This document shows positions 9,554 through 20,708 of a DNA stretch of 33,548 bases, piece after piece. This DNA comes from Lingula anatina. Taxonomy: Eukaryota > Brachiopoda > Lingulata > Lingulida > Lingulidae. Made by a program: the position numbers and the translations under genes. The notes beneath the pieces are model-generated. The model saw only the letters and a list, made by a program, of their open reading frames with translations. It did not search any database and had not been told where the DNA came from. The stretch lies in NCBI RefSeq assembly GCF_001039355.2, contig NW_019775847.1, positions 147,664 to 181,211 of the forward strand, given 5' to 3'. The number at the start of each line of letters is the position of its first letter. The first letter of the stretch is position 1.

Positions 9554-10460
9554 TTTGCACCCGAAAAGTCGGATTGTTCAAAAGTGAATTTAATTGAAAA
9601 CGGTTCCTAACTAGATAAAACAGACAGTTATGTATTTTTAAATAAACAAATGCAAATCAAATTGAAAAAGTATCTTATGTAAGGTAAAAAAAATTCAGTG
9701 TGTAACGAAAAAAACTTGAGAAATCAGTTGAAGTGCAGCTTTTTTCTGGAATCTCCGCACAGAATACAATAGTCTGGATAAAAACACTGGTTCTTTAAAG
9801 GCCATTTCTCGATGTATTCTTAATAAGCAATACGTAGCAAATTTACCCTTTGACAGAGGTAGATTAATTACAAATTCATAAATAGAGTAATTATCATTTA
9901 TGAATATAATCAGAATTATATGTTATGATGTTAAGCTGCAACCAAAACAATTTATTGCAAAGCTGTCAACGATGTCGCGAGAAACATTTTCTTTTACTTG
10001 TTGCTTAAAATGTCCTAACTGGCCATTGCGATTGATAATGCCTTCGACAACTCTCTCGGAAAACCGCTTTGCTGATACCAAACTCACTGTCGCGCTGTTA
10101 TCATACATATAGCAACCAAAGGAGAGCTTTTCAAAATTCGGCGGGCAACTGGGAGCTTAAAAGCAAACAATGTCACATGAAGGTCTTTCAGAAAAAATAC
10201 ATATTCCTAATTAAAGACCCTGGTCATACTTTCTAAGACCATTGGTCAAAATGCCTAGTATAATCGGGTACAGCTATTTCGAAACAGCAGCTTTGCTACA
10301 CTGATTGCCGCTTTGTTTTCAGCGTGCGTGGCTGAATCATTACAGAAAACAAAATATGAATGAATAAAAGAATGAAATTACCAGTCGTTGTGGAACATTT
10401 GGTTTCGACGTCGTAGTCGACGGCTTGTCGTTGCTGTTGTTGTTGCTGCTACTGGAGGCG
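9280..10460 (-). pseudogene. C-type lectin paralogue L2, decayed
   Basis: Three remnants align with gene L1. A linker exon ends near 10382 (CSTTTG then GTAATT). A CTLD exon at about 10019-10155 reads CPPNFEKLSFGCYMY but lacks about 14 residues, including a conserved Cys, and its donor is GC (AATGGCC) where L1 has GGTGAG. A last exon at 9280-9512 begins after TATTATTATAG and reads YVWLVGHLVNGVLQW, but ends KWADF...VPNK with the terminal cysteines missing. No signal-peptide exon was found upstream. The deletion, donor change and lost cysteines make a functional lectin unlikely. Confidence 0.7.
9516..9552. repeat. (AAT)n microsatellite
   Basis: About 12 units directly adjoining the acceptor of the last L2 exon. 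Confidence 0.95.
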
Positions 10461-12015
10461 ATGGAGAATTTGCTGCTTTTAATGGTAATGACGCATTTCC
10501 TCTGGTCTTCTCAATACCTTGCGTGGAGAGCTGTTGGAGTGAGCAAGAGGTTGAAATGTAGTTTTACACACATTTTGAACCTATATATTACATCTGATGC
10601 AGACGAGGTCGTTATTAAAGAACTGTTCGTGAAAAAAAAAAAAAAAGATTGAGAATGCTCTTGATTTTTTACTTCAACTTTCGTGTATTGCTAGACCGCG
10701 AGATCGACAGTATTAGCCGCAGACGCAATGCCCATAAAAAATTGCCCTTAATGCGCGACGTTGTTTTGCATTGTAACATAAGGACACTGCCTTAGTCATA
10801 AGTCATCTGCACCTGCTTTAGATGTTGGAAAAATTCGTTTTGGAGTTCAAGCTCGTATCCATATACCTGGTTCCTAATTGGCGACGGCCAATCAGCAGGG
10901 ACTGGTCTAAATGAAATGGAATTGGAAGACTGTTCTAAATATTCTTTTTGGTCCTGTATTAGAGTTATTGGTAATTCAGAAAAATATTTATAATTACTAA
11001 ATTTGTGGAAAAATCAATTTCTTGATTAACTGTTAAACTTTTGAACTGACTTTCTCTAGGATCCATGTGTGACATTACTTTTCAATATTTTTGAAACGAA
11101 TTAAACATTAATGTATTTTAATATGGTCATGAACTGCAGACCTTCAACTTCTATATCTCAAGCATCACTTCGAAATCACCACCAGAAGTAGCAGCTGCAT
11201 TTGACGACAACAAGAATGAGACAAATGAAATAAACGGAAGAAGTAGCATGTTTAATACTGAACGTTGTTAATCATGGTTCGTTGTTAATCATGGTATATA
11301 CAGCTATAATCCAGTCACTAGACACCTTACAGTCGCGAGACATGGTGCGCCGAGAACAGCTGTCAATTCACATCTATATCACTTAACAGGTGACATTTTG
11401 CGCTTCCCTTGCTATCTGGTATATGGTATATCCTCCCATGCACTAGTTGATATGCTGTCTTCGAGTCTTTTTTAAAAAGTCCCTATTATGCGTTTCATCC
11501 GGTGTTTTCACTGCTGGGAGAAAACTGCTGTATGTACATCATGAAGTATGTTGTGTTCTTTCTCTTTTACCTTTTGTGCCTTTTTTGTTCTTTGGTTTTT
11601 ACTGTAAATGTGACCTCAGCAACGTGACCGCGTTGCTCATTTACTTCCAGACGTTTGAAGGAAAGGACGCATTTTTTTAAAAAGCTCGATATTTACAAAA
11701 ATTAAATGAAGTACCAATTTGTATATTTTTATAAAGAAATCATCAGCTGGGCAAGTTTTCGGAAGGATATGCACCATTCAGTTCCTTTAGAGTTTCTAGT
11801 GAGACCGGGTATGTATTTTGTGTGTTCGATTATGATGTCAATAAAATGCGCTATATAATTTGGTCGTGTGAAGACATGTCTTATCCCCTCATGTCTGGCA
11901 AAGTCTATAATCAAAATTAAAAAAAAAACACCAACAACACTTTTAATTTAACAATTAATAATGCAATTGGACCTCGGCAACAGTAGCACACCCTTTGAAC
12001 TACCGGAGAATTTAT
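10461..12015. other. Spacer between L2 and L1
   Basis: No supported gene. A 61-codon minus-strand frame at 11729-11914 is unrecognised. A short duplicated phrase (GTTGTTAATCATGGT) occurs at about 11264 and 11281. Confidence 0.5.
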
Positions 12016-14236
12016 TTACTCGAAATCACTTTCACACAATGCGAAATCCGATTTGCTGTCGCAAGGACTGCGACAATCTGCCCATTTAAACAACGGCCCA
12101 AGATATCGGTATTTGATTCCATACACTAACATGTATTCACCAAAGTACGGTTCGTGTGGAGCCCAATTTGTGTAACCATCCTCGACGTCCTTTCCGCTAT
12201 GTACCCACTTAAAAACGCCGTTCACCTTTCGTCCTCCCATCCAGATTACATCGTCGACCTTAGAACCTGCAACACAAGGAAGACGTAATAAGAGATAGAC
12301 ACTAGTAATTACTTATAGCGAGAGGCCAAGTTACCATTTCGCCTTTCCAGTTCTGTTCTGAAAGCTACCATGTCCAACCCTGGCGAAGTCGTCTGGTGAG
12401 GACGTCTCAAGCTAGATCCAAAAGAGAAAATGTAACGATATATTTTTTATTTTTAAAATAATTGAAATTTGAAATGTAATTGGAATGGTGCCGTTTGAAG
12501 GAGCTTTGTGAGAAGAGATCACACCTACCCATTTAGCCACGTAACAATTATTGAAGGTGAGCTAGATTATCTTAAAGGATGAAAATAATAAGGATATGTA
12601 CTTTAATGTTTACTTTAATGTTTAGTAATAACTCAATTTATTTATTTGGGTCTTCATAGACCCCTGATGGGTAAGCTCAAGGGAATTTAATGGTATAAAT
12701 ACTTTCCATAAAGCGAAAATTTAACAATCATATAAACTAAAGAAAAAATTCAGAACTTGTTTAAATATATCATTTTATAAGTTGTTGATTGACTCTCGAA
12801 CTCACCATTACGTTGGAGAATACCCTCGACAACCCTTTGCTCAGCCTCTGATCCAATTTCTGCTAAATACCCTCTCTGCTGTTCGCAAAACTGTTTTGCT
12901 TCTTCCCATGTCATTGACGCACTGTTATTATACAGATAACAACTAGAGTTTAACCTTTCAAAGCCCGGAGGACAACGTGGACCTGAAAATAACAGCAAGC
13001 GATTTTCAGATAATTTTCAACAATATTGCGGTATACCATGCACATGTAATTTTGAAATGATGTAGTGCAAATCCTACAAACATTTTTCTTAATGCACATT
13101 TTGTGCTTTACAAATTGATTAAAAAAGACAGAAAGACACCGTTCAAATAAACAGGAACTTATAACGCAGTGTTTGCATCCATTGGATTCTTTCCATGGGT
13201 AATATATAAAAAGTCAATAACGGTAAAATATATTGAGTGAGCTCTTGAGTCACTGCCAATTAAAACATACAATACTCATAAAAAGTAATAGTAACCTTAA
13301 TCTCCGATGAAAATTGAAAGTCGTTATCAAAACAAAGACGGAAATGAATAAAGAAAGAAAGAGGGAAGTAAAACATCAAAAACGTTACCTGGCGTTGTTG
13401 AATATTGGACTGAAATAAACGCGGTGGATGTCCTTATTGTCGTTGTTGATGTTGATGTTGATGTTGTTGTTGTCGTTTTAGGCGGCCAAGTATGTGTAAT
13501 TGGTTTTGCTGTCACAGTTTGCAAGGGTTTCGTACTGCCGGTCGTTGATTTGCATTGCAGATAGAGCTGTAAAATAGGAAGTTTGCTTCAGTTTACGGCT
13601 TGTGTATATTCCAAAACACTAGAATTCTTTTGATCTACAGTTCAGTACCAGGCAGCATCATACAACATGTCTTAAACTGTAACTATCGCGCCTCTCCATA
13701 TGGGTTGTAAGGTTAGTCAGTCATCAATTAATCTTAGCGAACGTATTTCGGTAAACATGTGGAATATTTCAAACAACAAAACTCTGATACGTTCACCGTG
13801 CCCTTTTTGAATGTTTGGCTATGGGACGATTGCCCTTTATGCTGAAGGTCATCAAAGTCAGCTAGAACTTAGATCTTTTCAGAACGTCAAAAGGTTAATC
13901 TTTTTTTTTCAAATATATATGAATTTAAGAACTATTTTTATCACAGAAAAAGATGGAACGATAAACGATAGGTTCGCATACCTGTTTTAAATGTTCGAAC
14001 AGCTCTCGTTGAAGCTCAAGATCCAAGTCTAAATGTCCAACTGGTAGTTGCCGTCTGCCTATGAGTATATCTTGGCCAAGGTGTTTACACTCGGCCACCA
14101 GTTTCTCTCTTAGTTTACTGTTCAGTACTTTTAACTCGGACAACTCGAGTAACTTGTTGAAATCTTCTTTGGTTGTTGCGTTGGAGAACAAAATAAGGGG
14201 GGCAATCGTTAATAAAATCAAGGAGAGAGACGCCAT
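12016..14236 (-). CDS. Secreted C-type lectin-domain protein L1 (4 exons, 286 aa)
   Basis: Exons: 14236-13982 (ATG at 14234-14236; ends CAG then GTATGC), 13566-13389, 12982-12806 and 12266-12016 (TAA). Intron phases are 0, 1, 1 and all junctions are GT-AG. Residues 1-20 form a signal peptide (MASLSLILLTIAPLILFSNA). Residues 22-85 are a Leu-rich charged helix, possibly for oligomerisation. Residues 86-145 form a Thr/Ser-rich mucin-like stalk with one WPP. The CTLD spans about 148-286, opening CPPGFERLNSSCYLY, then WEEAKQFC, the WIGL-equivalent VIWMGG, and KWADC...ALCE. The Ca-site motifs are atypical: EPN is replaced by EPY and WND by WAD. Expected role: extracellular glycan or protein binding; the ligand is unknown and Ca dependence is uncertain. 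A broken paralogue lies downstream. Confidence 0.88.
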
Positions 14237-15894
14237 ATCTGTAACGTTCGTGGTCTTGTCGTGTTCGGTTCTGCGACAGTGACCAACAGTTTACACTTCG
14301 GAATAATCTAAGAGCTTGACATCGAGATATTCTTAATCTGCTGATATTTCTCATCCAATAAACTCAGTTCACGTCATATTTTCATCTTTTCAGCTCTGGT
14401 TTGAAAATGGACCAATTTTATATTGGGCACTTTCCAGCATAGGGTCAATGATGGCAATCGCGTATTATCCGTATTATCTGAGGCAAACAGTTACTGTATA
14501 TCAGTCAAAAAGAAAACTTTATTGGTGGTTCTTCTTTTTTCAAGTGTTTGACTGGCCGACTTTATTCAATTGATACATCGGGTATGTAGTGGCCATGACA
14601 CAGATGACATAGAAACAGCTGTTGGTTTACAAAGATACAAAGGTCATTATGAAGCCATCACGTTGCGAGCGAGCACAGGTGTGTTACACTCCCTAAAATA
14701 CGTTTAACTTAGTCAGTGAGTACTATAAATACACGCATATGTCAAGATGAAATAAAGGGGAATCAATGTATTACAATTACACTGCATAATGCACTTGGTA
14801 TATATGTCAGCCAGTGCACGCTTCTTTCCCATTAAAACGTACATCAACTTTTATTAAAGCATCGTGTTACATGTTATCTTGACATACACAAGGGATGTTA
14901 CGTGGTCTGATGACAAGCTCAGATATCAGAATAATAGCTATAACTGCTGTTAATGTGGTAAAGCAGAATAAATTATATTTCTATGAGTTGTTTACAATGT
15001 TTTTATTGTGAAATATAGATCTCATACGAAGAGTTATTATCCCTTTAAATACACGTGCTATTTGCTGAACAGAATACATTCATAGGTAATATAACCACTT
15101 ACCGAGAGAAATTCTGGATGCTCGCATCTGCTCATACACGTCTGGCCAATTACTAAATCAATTATGTTGTAATAAGACAATTAATGATGCAGTATAATTT
15201 CACATTTTCTCATTTCTGGAGCATTTGTGCTGCCTTTTATTATACATGTGCAAGTAATGTCACTGTTGATTAGTTTTCCCCTGATGTTTATAGAACAGGC
15301 CTATGGTCAGTACACTGTATGCTAACCTAGGGCCCATAGCCATCTTTGAATTTTTTTTCACTTTTTCATTGTAACGGTCACTGTTCGGTGGACAAGCGGT
15401 GATAGTGATGTATCCTCTGAAATCAGGGGCTACTAAAATATTATACAAAATTGCAGCTTGGCCGATACAAAATTTTTGTGACAGACTATTAGCACACCCT
15501 GTGATGATTTCAGGAGGCATAACTATAGTGAAGATGTTTATAGTTTATTTTAATTCACTTTTATGAATTTGAAGTTTCCTAATAATTCTGACCACGTAGG
15601 TGCTAAAACGACAGGGTTGGGGGGGGGGAGGGTGCACCTATATCGACGGCGTATCGGCCTTAAAGAAAGCGGCACTGAGACTAAAAGACTGAAAGTCGGG
15701 CGACACTCTGTAGAATGCATTGAACAGAGTAATACGTCCATATCATACTCATACGTAAGTTATCGATGTATCATTCTATCAATATCAATCATCCTAAAAT
15801 AAAATGAAAGTGGATGTATACAAAAGTCGTGATACGGGAATCGTCCTAGATAGACTAAATGGGAAAATTAATTTATTAATATAAAGAGAACACC
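14237..15894. other. Intergenic region between L1 and the FGase locus
   Basis: No supported gene. An 11-bp inverted repeat TATGTCAAGAT occurs at about 14739 and, inverted, at about 14876. There is a G-run at about 15618. An 86-codon minus-strand frame at 15260-15520 is unrecognised. Confidence 0.5.
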
Positions 15895-16013
15895 AAACCA
15901 CAGTAACCTAATTGAATTTGACATTAGACGGGTTAACACTTCCAACGGAGGGAGTGTCGTTATTGATAAAGTCTATGTGTGGCCGTTGATCAACATGTTA
16001 GCGGGTTATTGTA
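15895..16013 (+). pseudogene. FGase promoter/exon-1 remnant (fourth copy)
   Basis: Aligns with the 5' leader of F1 (GAACACC, TTTGACATTA, ACTTCCAAC, TTGATAAAG), then jumps over the ATG and first codons to exon-1 sequence reading VYVWPLI and LAG in frame. The start codon and the rest of exon 1 are missing. Sequence immediately after it is an inverted intron-1 fragment. Confidence 0.75.
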
Positions 16014-16186
16014 GAGGAAAATCTAGAAGTGTCATCACACTTATAATCTCTTGGTTTAGTATTCAACTATTCACATATTTGTCTATATAAACAACTGGAT
16101 AACAAAAAATCACTACAATTTCCTTCACGAAATAACACACCTGTTTAAGGGGGGTTGCCTTATCTTAATCATGCCCCTTGGTAGGA
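16014..16186 (-). repeat. Inverted copy of FGase intron 1 segment
   Basis: The reverse complement aligns with intron 1 of F1 (about 17198-17355) and F2 (about 24545-24705). Shared blocks in the same order include AAGGGGC, GATAAGGCAAC, TGTG-ATTTCG, AATTTCC, CCAGTTGTTTA, ACCAAG-GATT and TTCTAGATTT. It lies head-on between the exon-1 remnant and the F1 promoter. Confidence 0.75.
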
Positions 16187-16242
16187 TTGGGCCATCAATA
16201 TTCATGACTATTACAGAGATGTCATCAAGAACAATTTAGTAA

Positions 16243-16541
16243 GAACGCATTCAGAACAGATGGTCCGCGGACTAACCGATCTGGAGACTTAATAAGGCGG
16301 ACCCCACTTAAAAAGCGATGCAGCTAATTCGCTGATGGTCTCTCCGCCTCCACACGCGCCATTTTAAAAACGGGTTCAATCTCGGCTCCGAGGTTTAATT
16401 ACTAGACCCCTGCATCAACGGCGTGTGTGGAGGAAGGGGGAGGGGGCATTAGGGAATTAGCGACATTAATTTTTAAATGGGGTCGGCCATATTTAATGGG
16501 CGGATCATTTAGTCCGCGGATCATCTGTTCTGAATGCACTC
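16243..16541. mobile_element. MITE 1 (Harbinger-like, TAA target duplication)
   Basis: 299 bp. The ends are GA(A/G)(C/T)GCATTCAGAACAG inverted, with matching continuing patchily for about 120 bp on each side (CCGCGGACTAA; GACCCCA-TTAAAAA; GCTAATTC; TCCACAC). It is flanked by TAA at 16240-16242 and 16542-16544. It has no coding capacity. The terminal structure and 3-bp TAA duplication suggest a non-autonomous PIF/Harbinger-type element. It sits in the F1 promoter, and the paralogous promoters at about 20200 and 23275 lack it. Confidence 0.8.
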
Positions 16542-16544
16542 TAA

Positions 16545-16759
16545 CACCCCATTTCCATAGATTAGATCGACCTACTTTAGATCGACCTAACTCCCTGGGG
16601 GTTCACGTTAAATAGCTGTCAGCCGGGCGGACACTAAAGTTAATTATCCCCTTACAGCTTGTAGTAGGCGGGATGGACATTTAAGTCGGATTATCTGAAA
16701 GTAATCTAGTGAGACTCCCCGCGGGGATAGATCGATCTAAAATCTATGGAAATAGAGCC
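16545..16759. mobile_element. MITE 2 abutting MITE 1 (TAA target duplication)
   Basis: 215 bp with inverted ends containing ATTTCCATAGATT followed by AGATCGA-CTA. It is flanked by TAA at 16542-16544 and 16760-16762, the first shared with MITE 1. It is absent from the two paralogous FGase promoters. Confidence 0.72.
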
Positions 16760-16858
16760 TAAGATAAGTAGAACACCAAAAGATAGTCATCTGGCTTAGT
16801 TTGACATTAACGGGTTTTCACTTCCAACACAGGGACTCTCGTTGTTGATAAAGAGAAG

Positions 16859-18959
16859 ATGCACCTTTTTCACGTCTACGTGTGGCCGTTGCTCGGTATT
16901 TTAGCGGGAAATAGTGCAAAGGGGTCAGGAATCAGTGGAACGAATGGCTACGTGGAGTACTTCCCAGGTAATAAACGCAACCGACATTGAAAGCTTGTAA
17001 AGAGTAGAACATAACAGAATATAAGAGAATAGATATTGGAAGCGGATCGAATAACCAGCTCTGGATACATTTTTTCAGTTCAGATCCTTTTTATGTGATT
17101 GGGTAAAATTAAATTTCAGTAAAAACTCAATTTTGCCATTCATTTCATTTATTTATTTCATTCTTTTGTGTACCTTTATTTACGGCAAGCTGTGACTAAG
17201 GGGCATGTTTTTGATAAGGCAACTCAAAAAATGTGTGATTTCGTGAGGACAATAACAGCAATTTCCAGTTTTCCAGTTGTTTAAACAAACAAAATATGTA
17301 AATGGTTCAACATTTAACCAAGAGATTGGAAGTATGATGATAATTCTAGATTTCCACCCCTGTGGTCAAATTGACCAACTGAAAGGCGTGTTTTAACAAT
17401 AAAGAATATTATCCGGATTACGTCTTCATTTAGTGAGGTATACAGCGTTTCGTATAGTATTCTTATCACAACTAACTGGACTATATTTTTCACATCATCA
17501 CGATTCAGGACAGGGGCATGTGCAGTATATTTCGTGCGTCTTATGTTGAAGAGACTTTTTTATCAGTATTGATGTTGTTGTTCTTACCCAGAGGAAATTT
17601 TGTTTGTAACCTATTAATTAACAGAAACGCTATATAAATTCCACTATGTTTCAGGAGATATGAATGAACAGAATTATCTTTTAATTTCCAGGTACGGCGG
17701 ATTCCAAGGTTATTATCACAGCCTCACATGGAGGCTATCTCGAACCTATCAGCATACCTGATAGAACGAAAGGATGTTTGTCAGGAGCAGCCTGCATATG
17801 GACCCATACTTGTGGTTCTATGAACTCCCAATGTACCGCCAAGACTCTTAGAGACACCAAAACAAAGGAACTGGCTACAGAACTCACTGCAGCCTTGGGG
17901 ACTCAGACGGGAAAGCGCCCACATTTGATCGTTAATCATCTAAATAGAAGTATATGCATCCAACTTTGATATATAGAAGGCTGTACTGCAAATTATTCTA
18001 TTGCCTCCTATACAACATTGTCACAGCGGTTCCGGTCGAACGGTTTCGTATTGGCAACGTTCGAGAAACTTGATTCGAATTTCCCAACAACGTTTCCGTG
18101 TCCAAAATACCGTATAATATTGTGTTAAGTGTTATTGCCTTGTTATTTTTAGTTTGGATGCCAATATATTGACAAAGTGACCACGAGTTGTTTAATTACT
18201 AGCGAAAGATTATTTTTTATATTTGACGTATGATATTTGAAAGATTTTATTATATTATACAGTTCGCAAGTCCTTTCTGCGTGAGTAACTTTAATATGTA
18301 AATGCGTCATAATTTAATTTATGAAAATACATGTGATGTATTATGTCATGCATATCGACAAGCTAATATGAATATACCCCTACTTTATAAGAGTAATGGA
18401 CCTCGTTAATTTTTTAGGAAAATTGGACCCCAATCGAGACACTGAGGAGGCAGCATTCAACGTTTCAGCTGCCGTGACAGCATATAACGAATATCACAAA
18501 TTTATCACCGACGCACGTGCCCACATCACTGGTGCGGGGCTGCTCCTTGACATTCACGGGCAAAGCCACCCTGAGAAGTGGATTGAACTGGGCTACTTGA
18601 TAAGCAAAAGTCGTCTAAATACGGACGATCTCAAACCCACACTTTCTTCCATCCGTTCCTTGTACAACAGACACAGTACAAGCATGAATTTTGACGCCCT
18701 TCTACGTGGTACCAACAGTTTCGGCGGTTTACTGAGTAGTCACGGGTACAAGGTTGTTCCATCCCCGGGAAACATGTCACCCGGATCAGGGAACTTCTAC
18801 AGTGGGGGCTACACAGTTAAGACGTATGGTTCGCGTTATGGTGACTCCATTGATGCCATACAGATTGAATCACCGTATGCCTTGCGTACATCCGAACGTG
18901 CCACCTACGTGGCAGCTTTGACAGCCGTGGTCAAGGACTTTCTGAAATTGTACTATTAA
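16859..18959 (+). CDS. Secreted N-formylglutamate amidohydrolase-like protein F1 (3 exons, 302 aa)
   Basis: Exons: 16859-16967 (109 nt), 17692-17949 (258 nt) and 18418-18959 (542 nt, TAA). Donors are CAG-GTAATA and GAA-GTATAT; acceptors are TTCCAG and TTTTAG. Both introns are phase 1. F2 has the same three exon lengths. The protein begins with a short hydrophobic segment (FHVYVWPLLGILAG, 4-17), a likely signal peptide. Family motifs are ASHGG (47-51), KLDPNR (124-129) and DIHGQSH (167-173). The FGase family (HutG type) hydrolyses N-formyl or N-acyl amino acids with a metal in a zinc-carboxypeptidase-like fold; the His and Asp residues in these motifs are candidate ligands. Four Cys in exon 2 (65, 71, 77, 84) fit an extracellular disulfide-bonded protein. 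Substrate unknown. Two MITEs separate its promoter halves. Confidence 0.88.
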
Positions 18960-19002
18960 TATAATTCTGTGTTTCAGACTTAATCGTGTTATATCAACAG
19001 GT

Positions 19003-19008
19003 AATAAA
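19003..19008 (+). terminator. AATAAA polyadenylation signal of F1
   Basis: AATAAA lies 44 nt after the F1 stop codon, a plausible distance. In F2 the aligned sequence is AAATAA, so the signal is not conserved. Confidence 0.5.
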
Positions 19009-20155
19009 GTTGTATGGATTGCGAATGGACTCATGAAATCATTTTGACATAACGAATGGAAGGCATTATTTTGTATTGTTTAATGTTATTTGTTGTTCTT
19101 CTTTTCTGAATTAAAACACTTAAACTGTATACCATAAAACGCAGACTTGTTTGTGATGAAGTGAAATATTATTTGTCCTTTGACTGACCTTGCAATCGTT
19201 CGAAATTAAAAGTACACGTCTTACGGGACATAATTCGTACTTAAATGAGCCGCCATAACTTTGATGTGTTTTAACTATATCATTTTGTTGTATTTTATGT
19301 GTATTTATTCTACTAATTTGTGCTGTCATAACTTGATTTTGTTTTATTTATTTTTGATTCATTTAAATATTCATTTATTTCATTTAATTACGTGTATTTA
19401 TTGATTTCATTTTTCTTTCCCCGTTTTGTGAAAGCCGACCCAGATGTTTTTAAAAGTCTTCGGTAAAATAATATATACTTTTTCTGGTCAACTTTTTTTT
19501 CCTAGACAGTGACTTACATTATATGCATTGCCAGTTTTTAAAATAAATGTTTAAGCAATTTCTTCATATTGCTTAAATGGAAAACAATTCATTGTGTTCA
19601 CTGAATTGACGAGCACTTTATTGTTTGAGTAATAAAATGTTTGAGTGATACCAATTTATTACTCAAACAATTTTAAAAGAACTTTTGGTTTTACTTTATG
19701 ACAAAAATCCATTAACATTGACCTCTTTTTACATTTGACCCATTAGCAATGACCCTAGACTCACACATTGACTGATGATATTGATTGTCCTATCCCTTGC
19801 CTCCGTAATGATATATAATTCATTGATATATCTTTTACCATATTGGTATCGTAAACATTTCCTCTCCCGTACCACCATTTGAAAAAAGCATTTGCTCCAG
19901 GTGGGGTGGGGCTATATAAGGTGTAATGGAAGATAAAAAACTACATGATTGAGAAGGTTATCCCACATATTTGAATATTGGAGACAACGGCCTCACTAAT
20001 AACCACTATGAAAATTCCTCCATTTTTTTGGTGCCGGGGGGCTAAAAAAATCCGGGGTCTGGCTCATAGCCTACTATGAAGTTCTGGCTATGTTACAATA
20101 CAATATAATTTGTTGTAACCTATTTTTGATTGACATACGGGTGTTGCATCGGGTC
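19009..20155. other. F1 downstream region, partly duplicated after F2
   Basis: Positions about 19060-19420 align with about 26640-26670 plus 28500-28795 on the F2 side, showing that the duplication reaches past the 3' end of the gene. The rest is AT-rich. No gene seen. Confidence 0.65.
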
Positions 20156-20178
20156 ATAAATATTCATGACAGTAACAA

Positions 20179-20186
20179 TGACGTCA
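20179..20186 (+). promoter_or_regulatory. CRE-type octamer in FGase promoter copy 2
   Basis: A perfect TGACGTCA, 118 bp before the ATG at 20304, preceded by the conserved AATATTCATGAC. The same octamer is at 23253-23260; in F1 the aligned bases read AGATGTCA (near 16217). Confidence 0.5.
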
Positions 20187-20303
20187 AGAAGAATTTACTA
20201 ATATACAGTATATAGAACATCGTAAGAGAGTCATCTAATTGATTTCGACTTTAAACGGGTTAACAGTTCCAACAAAGGGACTCTCGTTGTTGATAAAGAG
20301 AAG

Positions 20304-20412
20304 ATGCACCTTTTTCACGTCTACGTGTGGCCGTTGCTCGGTATTTTAGCGGGAAATAGTGCAAAGGGGTCAGGAATCAGTGGAACCAATGGCTACGTGG
20401 AATATTTCCCAG
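20304..20412 (+). CDS. Orphan or alternative FGase exon 1 (copy 2)
   Basis: The 109-nt open exon is nearly identical to F1 exon 1 (MHLFHVYVWPLLGILAG), with its own promoter and a donor CAG-GTAATA. No exon 2 follows before another exon 1 at 23364. It is either an alternative first exon that splices to the F2 exon 2 at 25036, or the surviving head of a deleted gene. The absence of coding damage is notable given the damage in F2. Confidence 0.6.
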
Positions 20413-20474
20413 GTAATAATTGCAAACAAGCAGGAATGGAAGCTACATCAGTTACAACAGTGGGAAGTGTTAAA

Positions 20475-20706
20475 TTGCATTCATTTAATGTATCTTCAAA
20501 ACATCTACTCGTGCTTGAAACACAGCTCCAAGTTCGTTTGGCGTAGTTTTCGGATTTTGGGGGCAAAAAACTTAATTTTTCGGTTTCCTGATTTTCTCAG
20601 GAACCTGGACGGCTATAAATATGCCTTTAATGGTATAATAACACTTGAACAAAGTACTAACAAAGGGGGTCAGGGATTTTTCTTTAAAGACTAACTGTTG
20701 ATTTTA
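20475..20706 (+). repeat. Dispersed repeat R, copy 1
   Basis: The reverse complement of this block matches 23647-23875 closely (TGTATCTTCAAAACATCTA, TGAAACACAGCTCC, TTTTCGGTTTC, GATTTTCTCAGG, ACTTGAACAAAG). No ORF. The Tc1/mariner element begins right at its right end. Confidence 0.8.
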
Positions 20707-20708
20707 TA

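Noticed and set aside
10425-10652. 75-codon plus-strand Leu-rich frame
   Set aside because: It is the antisense shadow of the lectin L2 linker exon repeat (GTTGTTGTTGCTG).
11729-11914. 61-codon minus-strand frame with a GIRHV segment reminiscent of retroviral-type integrases
   Set aside because: The similarity is a few residues only; no catalytic motif or neighbouring element sequence supports it.
15260-15520. 86-codon minus-strand frame
   Set aside because: No family recognised, no splice or promoter context and no duplicate.
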